Origin: Chloroflexota bacterium
Lineage (GTDB): Bacteria > Chloroflexota > Limnocylindria > QHBO01
Length of the DNA stretch: 17,700 nt
Direction of reading: 5' to 3'
Assembly (NCBI GenBank): GCA_013697395.1
Contig: JACCWY010000300.1
Location: 1 to 17,700, forward strand
Shown: positions 13,760-17,700 of the stretch, in pieces
Numbering within the stretch: position 1 is the stretch's first letter
Layout: each line of letters begins with the position of its first letter
The notes under the pieces: generated by a model
Told to the model about the DNA's origin: nothing
The model's database searches: none
Seen by the model: the letters and a program-made list of their open reading frames with translations, nothing else
Made by a program: the position numbers and the translations under genes

Positions 13760-15583
13760 TCAGGGTCCATAGAGCGGGCCAAAGGCGGCGCACGCCCTGA
13801 AGTCCGCGCCCTCGAGATCGGCCGTACCAAGCGATGTCCACGCGCTCGGTCGGAAGACTCTCTCCTCGGGGACGTTATGCATGTTGACCGGTATCCGAAG
13901 GAGCGACGCAAGGCTGATCAGATCCGCACCGATGTGGCCAAAGCTTATCGCGCCATGGTTCGCGCCCCAGTGGGCCATGACACTGTAGACGTCGCGGAAC
14001 GGGCCGCTTCCAGTCAGTTCGGGGACGAACCAGTGCGTCGGCCAGGTTGGGTCGGTCCGCTCGTCGAGCACGCGATGCACGTCCGGCGGCAGGTCCACGG
14101 TCCAGCCCTCGGCGAGCTGCAGAACGGGGCCGACGCCCGCCACCAGGTTGATGCGGCTCATCGTCACCGGCATGTCGCCGCGGCTCACGAACTTGGAGGA
14201 GAAGCCCCCACCGCGGAAGTAGCCGGTGTTCGCCGGATACCAGGTCGTCGCCTCCAGAGCGCGCGCCACCTCGGCCTCGTCGATCTCCCAGAATGGCTTC
14301 ATGGCCGGGTGGCCGTCGCGCTGCATCTGCCCGGTCGCGTCCAGCGTCGCGGCGCCGGAGTTGATGAGGTGGATGACGCCGCCCGCCGCTGGTCCTTCGA
14401 GCGCCGCGCCGGTCACCCGCCGCACTGCCTCCGGGCTCCAATAGGTGCGGACGTCGGCGAAGATCTGGGCCGTGTTCGTCAGCAGGTAGCCGAGCAACAT
14501 CGAGGCGCCGTTGAGGCTGTCGTTCTCGGTGGCCAACACGAACGGTGCCCGGGTCCCGCTCCAGTCGAACGACGAGTTGAGGATTGCCTCCATGAAGTCC
14601 CCGTTCGGCGAGTGGTCCGTCCACTGTCGTTGACCCTGGAAGCCGCCCAGGATGGCATTGCGACCTAGCGCCTCCTCGCCATAGCCGATCGCTTCCAGTC
14701 GTGGATTGCCGGTCATGAGGTCGCGCGTGATGAGTGCCATCTTGACCACGGTGGCCCAGTCGCGCTCCTTCTGCTCGTGGCTGCGCTGCTGGTCGGGCGG
14801 ATTGTTGTCCTCGCCTTCGCGGCAGTTCGCGCGCGTCCAGTCGAGCGCCATGGCGAACTCGGCCTCGTCGTAGATCCCCTCGTCCATCCGTCGGGTCAGC
14901 TCGCTCATGTCGACGCTCTCGACGCGCATGCCCAGGTAGCGCTCGAAGAGGCCCTGATCGACGATCGAGCCGGCGATGCCCATCGACACGCCGCCGATCG
15001 ACAGGTACGACTTGCCGCGCATGATCGCCACTGTTAGGCCGGCCCGTGCGAAGCGCAGGAGCTTCTCCTCCACGTCGGGCGGGATGACCCGCTCACCCGC
15101 GTCTTGCACGTCGCGTCCGTAGATGCCGAACGCCGGCAGGCCCTTCTGGGTGTGGGCGGCGAGCACCGCGGCGAGGTACACGGCCCCCGGGCGCTCGGTG
15201 CCGTTGAAGCCCCAGATCGCCTTGGGCGCCAGCGGCTCCATGTCCATCGTCTCCGACCCGTAGCACCAGCACGGGGTGACGGTGATCGAGACCCCCACTC
15301 CCGCACGACGGAACAGGTCGGCCGCCTCGGCCGCCTCCGCCACGCCCCCGATGGAGTGGTGAGGGACGACGCATTCCACTGGCTGGCCGTCGGGATAGCG
15401 CAAGGTGTGGCTGATGAGATCGGCGGTCGCCCTGGCCATCCCCATGGTCTGGTCCTCGAGAGACTCGCGCACACCGCGCCGCCGTCCGTCGATGGCAGGA
15501 CGTATGCCGATCTTCGGCCAACCGCCGACGAAGCGTGGCCGGCCTCGATGGACGCTTGTGGTGCTCTGCTCGACTGTCGTCAT
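13760..15583 (-). CDS. fucI: L-fucose isomerase
   Basis: Interconverts L-fucose and L-fuculose (and in this family also D-arabinose and D-ribulose) using Mn2+. The protein matches FucI along its length: PKIGIRPAIDGRRRGVRESL (23-42), TVTPCWCYGSETMDM (101-115), AIWGFNGTERPGAVYLAA (122-139), KSYLSIGGVSMGIAGSIVD (191-209), metal ligands E332 (MEAILNSSFDW) and D355 (ATENDSLNG), and H543 (GANHG). The ATG at 15583 gives 607 residues, slightly longer than the 591 of E. coli, and has AAGGAA seven to eight bases upstream; an in-frame start at 15628 would overlap the PfkB gene and lacks this support. The next gene begins 30 bases after the stop. Confidence 0.96.
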   Translation of the reverse strand: MTTVEQSTTSVHRGRPRFVGGWPKIGIRPAIDGRRRGVRESLEDQTMGMARATADLISHTLRYPDGQPVECVVPHHSIGGVAEAAEAADLFRRAGVGVSITVTPCWCYGSETMDMEPLAPKAIWGFNGTERPGAVYLAAVLAAHTQKGLPAFGIYGRDVQDAGERVIPPDVEEKLLRFARAGLTVAIMRGKSYLSIGGVSMGIAGSIVDQGLFERYLGMRVESVDMSELTRRMDEGIYDEAEFAMALDWTRANCREGEDNNPPDQQRSHEQKERDWATVVKMALITRDLMTGNPRLEAIGYGEEALGRNAILGGFQGQRQWTDHSPNGDFMEAILNSSFDWSGTRAPFVLATENDSLNGASMLLGYLLTNTAQIFADVRTYWSPEAVRRVTGAALEGPAAGGVIHLINSGAATLDATGQMQRDGHPAMKPFWEIDEAEVARALEATTWYPANTGYFRGGGFSSKFVSRGDMPVTMSRINLVAGVGPVLQLAEGWTVDLPPDVHRVLDERTDPTWPTHWFVPELTGSGPFRDVYSVMAHWGANHGAISFGHIGADLISLASLLRIPVNMHNVPEERVFRPSAWTSLGTADLEGADFRACAAFGPLYGP

Positions 15584-15617
15584 TGTCGTTTCCTTCGCTG
15601 GTCGCTTGGGTTGCGCC

Positions 15618-16658
15618 TCACCGCGCATGGATGGATGAATCGGTCGCGGACAGGAATGCGCGAACAGCCAGCGCGTCGGGTGGCTCCGCTCCCGCGCGCG
15701 TGCAGTTGAGTGCCGCGGTGGCCGCGGCGAAGTTCAGCGCGGCGGTCAGCTCGTCGGGAGACAATGCGTCGAGCGCAACTCGGGAGGTGACGTCGTGCTC
15801 GCGAAGCCAGGACAGGAGCCCGGCCGTGAAGGCGTCACCCGCTCCCACCGTGTCGACCACATCGACGACATGCGCGGGCAGGCGGTAGGTGGACAGCGAA
15901 CCACCGGTCTCGTGGGTCCTGGCTCCCTGGTTGCGCCGGAGCGCCAGCACGCCATCGGCTCCGCGCGTCACGACCACCAGCGCCGGCCCATCCGCCAGCA
16001 GCTCGCCGGCGGCGGCTTCCAGGTCGCGACCGGACGCAAGCCAGGCCAGATCTACGGCGCTGACCTTGAAGATATCGACCAGCGCTGCCAGGCGCCGCAG
16101 CAGCGCCCGATAAGCCGGCTCGTCGGAGACGAGCGCCGGGCGCAGATTGGGATCCAACGAGAGCAGTGCACTGCCCGCGAGCCGCTGGCAGGCGGCGAGC
16201 ACCGCCTGGGGCGTGCTACCCCGCAGCAGGCTGATCGATCCCACGTGCAGGATCGCCGTGTTCGAGAACAGCGCCGCGGGCAGGTCCTCGGCGCGCACCA
16301 GGGTGTCCGCCGCGCGCTCCCCGTAGAAGACGAAGCTCGGGTCGCCCGATTCTGTGGCCACGAACGCGAGCGTGCTCGGCGCGTCGACGTCGGCCAGCCA
16401 GCTGACGTGCACGCCCTCGCGTTCCAGATAGGCACGCACATACCGGCCGAAGAAGTCGGTCGACAGCTTGCCGGCCAATGCAACCGGCTGGCCGAGCCGA
16501 GCCACGGCGACGGCGACGTTGAGGAGCGATCCGCCCGGATGCACCCGGAAGCCCACCATTCCTCCGCCCTCCTCGATGGGCAGGAAGTCGATGAGCGCCT
16601 CGCCAAGACAGGTGATGCGCCCGACCGATCCGCCGCAGCGTTCCGTCACCGTCACCAC
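15618..16658 (-). CDS. PfkB-family carbohydrate kinase, fructokinase-like, substrate unknown
   Basis: A 346-residue ribokinase-fold kinase. Near the N-terminus it has CLGEALIDFLP (17-27) and the sugar-binding block HPGGSLLNVAVAVARLG (40-56); near the C-terminus is the PfkB signature DTVGAGDAFTAG (269-280) with catalytic base D275, and SLDPNLRP (167-174) is a fructokinase-type motif. It begins with a GTG immediately after the FucU stop (TAG then GTG, no gap) and has no clear ribosome binding site, suggesting translational coupling. The fucose pathway as known needs one kinase, and the FGGY kinase downstream already fits that step, so the substrate here is open: a ketose such as fructose or tagatose, or fuculose itself. 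Confidence 0.9.
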   Translation of the reverse strand: MVTVTERCGGSVGRITCLGEALIDFLPIEEGGGMVGFRVHPGGSLLNVAVAVARLGQPVALAGKLSTDFFGRYVRAYLEREGVHVSWLADVDAPSTLAFVATESGDPSFVFYGERAADTLVRAEDLPAALFSNTAILHVGSISLLRGSTPQAVLAACQRLAGSALLSLDPNLRPALVSDEPAYRALLRRLAALVDIFKVSAVDLAWLASGRDLEAAAGELLADGPALVVVTRGADGVLALRRNQGARTHETGGSLSTYRLPAHVVDVVDTVGAGDAFTAGLLSWLREHDVTSRVALDALSPDELTAALNFAAATAALNCTRAGAEPPDALAVRAFLSATDSSIHAR

Positions 16659-17078
16659 CTACGGCGGAGGGACGACGCCGATGGTCAGCAGAATGTTCGC
16701 GTACACCCGCCGCTCCCCGGTCGCTACCGCTAGCGCGAGGTCAGGTCCCTTGGCGAGGTCGTAGAACTCGAACCGTCCCAGGGGCTGGAGCTCGACGCCG
16801 GGCAGCTGGACGCGGAATTCGCCGTGGATGGCCGGCTCCTCGCCGCTTTCGGGGCGCATGACGTGGGCGGCCTCGATCGGGATGGCATCGAGGAGCACGG
16901 CGAGCACGTCAGTGACCCGCACCAGGTCGGGTGCGAGGTTCAGGTACACGCGGCGGGCAGCCGGATGGGTGCGCGTTGGCAGGGGATAGTTGCCGTCCGC
17001 GATGAGCACCTGTGCGCCGTGGCCCGCCTCGCCAAGCGCTCGCAGAATCTCCGGGTGGAGGAGGCGGTAGGTGAGCAT
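16659..17078 (-). CDS. fucU: RbsD/FucU-family sugar mutarotase, probable L-fucose mutarotase
   Basis: A 139-residue protein with the FucU/RbsD pattern: LLHPEILRALGEAGHGAQVL (residues 6-25, with the catalytic histidine H20), IADGNYP (26-32, D28), RFEFYDLAK (102-110) and GERRVYANILL (121-131, Y126). It interconverts alpha and beta anomers, feeding the form that FucI takes. Length and position next to fucI favour L-fucose over ribose, though the family cannot be split by eye with certainty. The ATG at 17078 has GGAGG about nine bases upstream and lies 17 bases after the LacI-type regulator. Confidence 0.88.
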   Translation of the reverse strand: MLTYRLLHPEILRALGEAGHGAQVLIADGNYPLPTRTHPAARRVYLNLAPDLVRVTDVLAVLLDAIPIEAAHVMRPESGEEPAIHGEFRVQLPGVELQPLGRFEFYDLAKGPDLALAVATGERRVYANILLTIGVVPPP

Positions 17079-17095
17079 GGACGTCGCCCTCCGAA

Positions 17096-17700
17096 TCAGT
17101 CGCGTGCGGTGCTAACGTCAGCTGACGCGGGCGTGGCCTTGTCGCGTCTGGGATCGGGAGCAGAACGGCTCCCCAAGGTGAGCGCACTATCGACGGCGCG
17201 ACGTGGCGTAGCGTTCAGGTCCGAGGGAGGCGGTGCACTCGATCGCCTGACGATGAAGTCGACGGGCAGGATGATCGACTGTCGCGCTGGCCGCCTACCG
17301 CCCGCCACGCGCTCGAGGATCAGCTCGGCCCCCCGCTCTCCCATCTCGTAGGCGCGCTGATCGACGACGGTGAGGAACGGGTCGATCAGCCAGTCACCCG
17401 GCAGGTCATCGAACGCGACGAGGGACATCGCCTCCGGAATCCGCAGGCCGACCTCGCGGAGCGCCCTGATCGCCCCAAAGGCGATGAAGTTGTTGGCCGC
17501 GAAGAGCGCCGTCGGACGCGGATGGAGGTCAAGAATTCGGCAGGCCATCCGGTATCCCGCCTCCACGCCGAAGCCTTCGTACAGGACGAGCCGGTCGTCG
17601 TGCTCGATGCCGACTTCGGCGAGCGCCCGCCGATGGCCGGCGGCACGGTCCACGGAGGTGGAGATGGTCCGATGGCCGGTCAGCATCGCGATGCGCCGAT
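17096..17700 (-). CDS. LacI-family transcriptional regulator (partial, C-terminal 200 residues)
   Basis: The visible part is the sugar-binding domain of a LacI/GalR regulator; the N-terminal helix-turn-helix lies beyond the right edge of the window. Typical blocks are RRIAMLTG at the window boundary, RAAGHRRAL, TALFAANNFIAFGAIRALRE and SLVAFDDLPGDWLIDPFLT, ending with QSIILPVDFIVRRSS. A tail of about 40 residues rich in Ala, Arg, Ser and Pro follows the usual end of the fold. It is upstream of and co-directional with fucU, 17 bases away, and so probably sits in the same transcript, controlling its own operon in response to the sugar. The inducer is inferred to be fucose or a product of it. 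Confidence 0.9.
   Translation of the reverse strand, partial: RRIAMLTGHRTISTSVDRAAGHRRALAEVGIEHDDRLVLYEGFGVEAGYRMACRILDLHPRPTALFAANNFIAFGAIRALREVGLRIPEAMSLVAFDDLPGDWLIDPFLTVVDQRAYEMGERGAELILERVAGGRRPARQSIILPVDFIVRRSSAPPPSDLNATPRRAVDSALTLGSRSAPDPRRDKATPASADVSTARD

Noticed and set aside
13589..14668. 359-codon open frame on the + strand
   Set aside because: It is antisense to fucI and the kinase; composition is typical of high-GC shadow frames and no domain is recognisable.
15795..16733. 312-codon open frame on the + strand
   Set aside because: It is antisense to the well-supported PfkB kinase gene and shows no known motif.

Overview
The window is a GC-rich bacterial region holding two adjacent, convergent 6-deoxyhexose catabolic operons: L-rhamnose on the left and an L-fucose-type cluster on the right. 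High GC, many GTG starts, start/stop-overlapping genes, a fused RhaEW-type aldolase/dehydrogenase and RhaI-type isomerase fit Chloroflexota or Actinomycetota. No rRNA, tRNA or ribosomal marker is present, so the phylum is an inference.

Left part (1-1681): a leftward unit starts with a DeoR-family regulator, followed through a GTGA overlap by an RbsA/XylG-type sugar ABC ATPase cut by the window edge. A short divergent regulatory region (about 1578-1681) holds a TTGACA-type promoter candidate for the regulator, a 10-bp-spaced GAAAG direct repeat and a perfect 17-bp palindrome.

Rhamnose operon (1682-9279, + strand): rhaI (isomerase), rhaEW (rhamnulose-1-P aldolase fused to an SDR lactaldehyde dehydrogenase), rhaB (kinase), then lutA-lutB-lutC (L-lactate oxidation complex). 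Five of the six genes join by 4-bp start/stop overlaps or a 6-bp gap. Together they would take L-rhamnose to DHAP plus L-lactaldehyde, then L-lactate, then pyruvate.

Intergenic (9280-9776): about 500 bp with no convincing gene, a few weak hairpins and a 12-bp-period tandem repeat.

Fucose-type operon (9777-17700, - strand; transcription order right to left): LacI-family regulator (partial at window edge), FucU/RbsD mutarotase, PfkB sugar kinase, FucI, a RhaB-type FGGY kinase in place of FucK, a RhaEW-like class II aldolase whose C-terminal SDR part is shortened and lacks its catalytic residues, and a fructose-6-P-aldolase/TalC-like small transaldolase. The main points of interest are the degenerate SDR tail on the second aldolase, the RhaB-type kinase standing in for FucK, and the PfkB and transaldolase genes with no obvious step. 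Both sugars give L-lactaldehyde and DHAP, so the fucose branch may rely on the RhaEW dehydrogenase and LutABC of the neighbouring operon.
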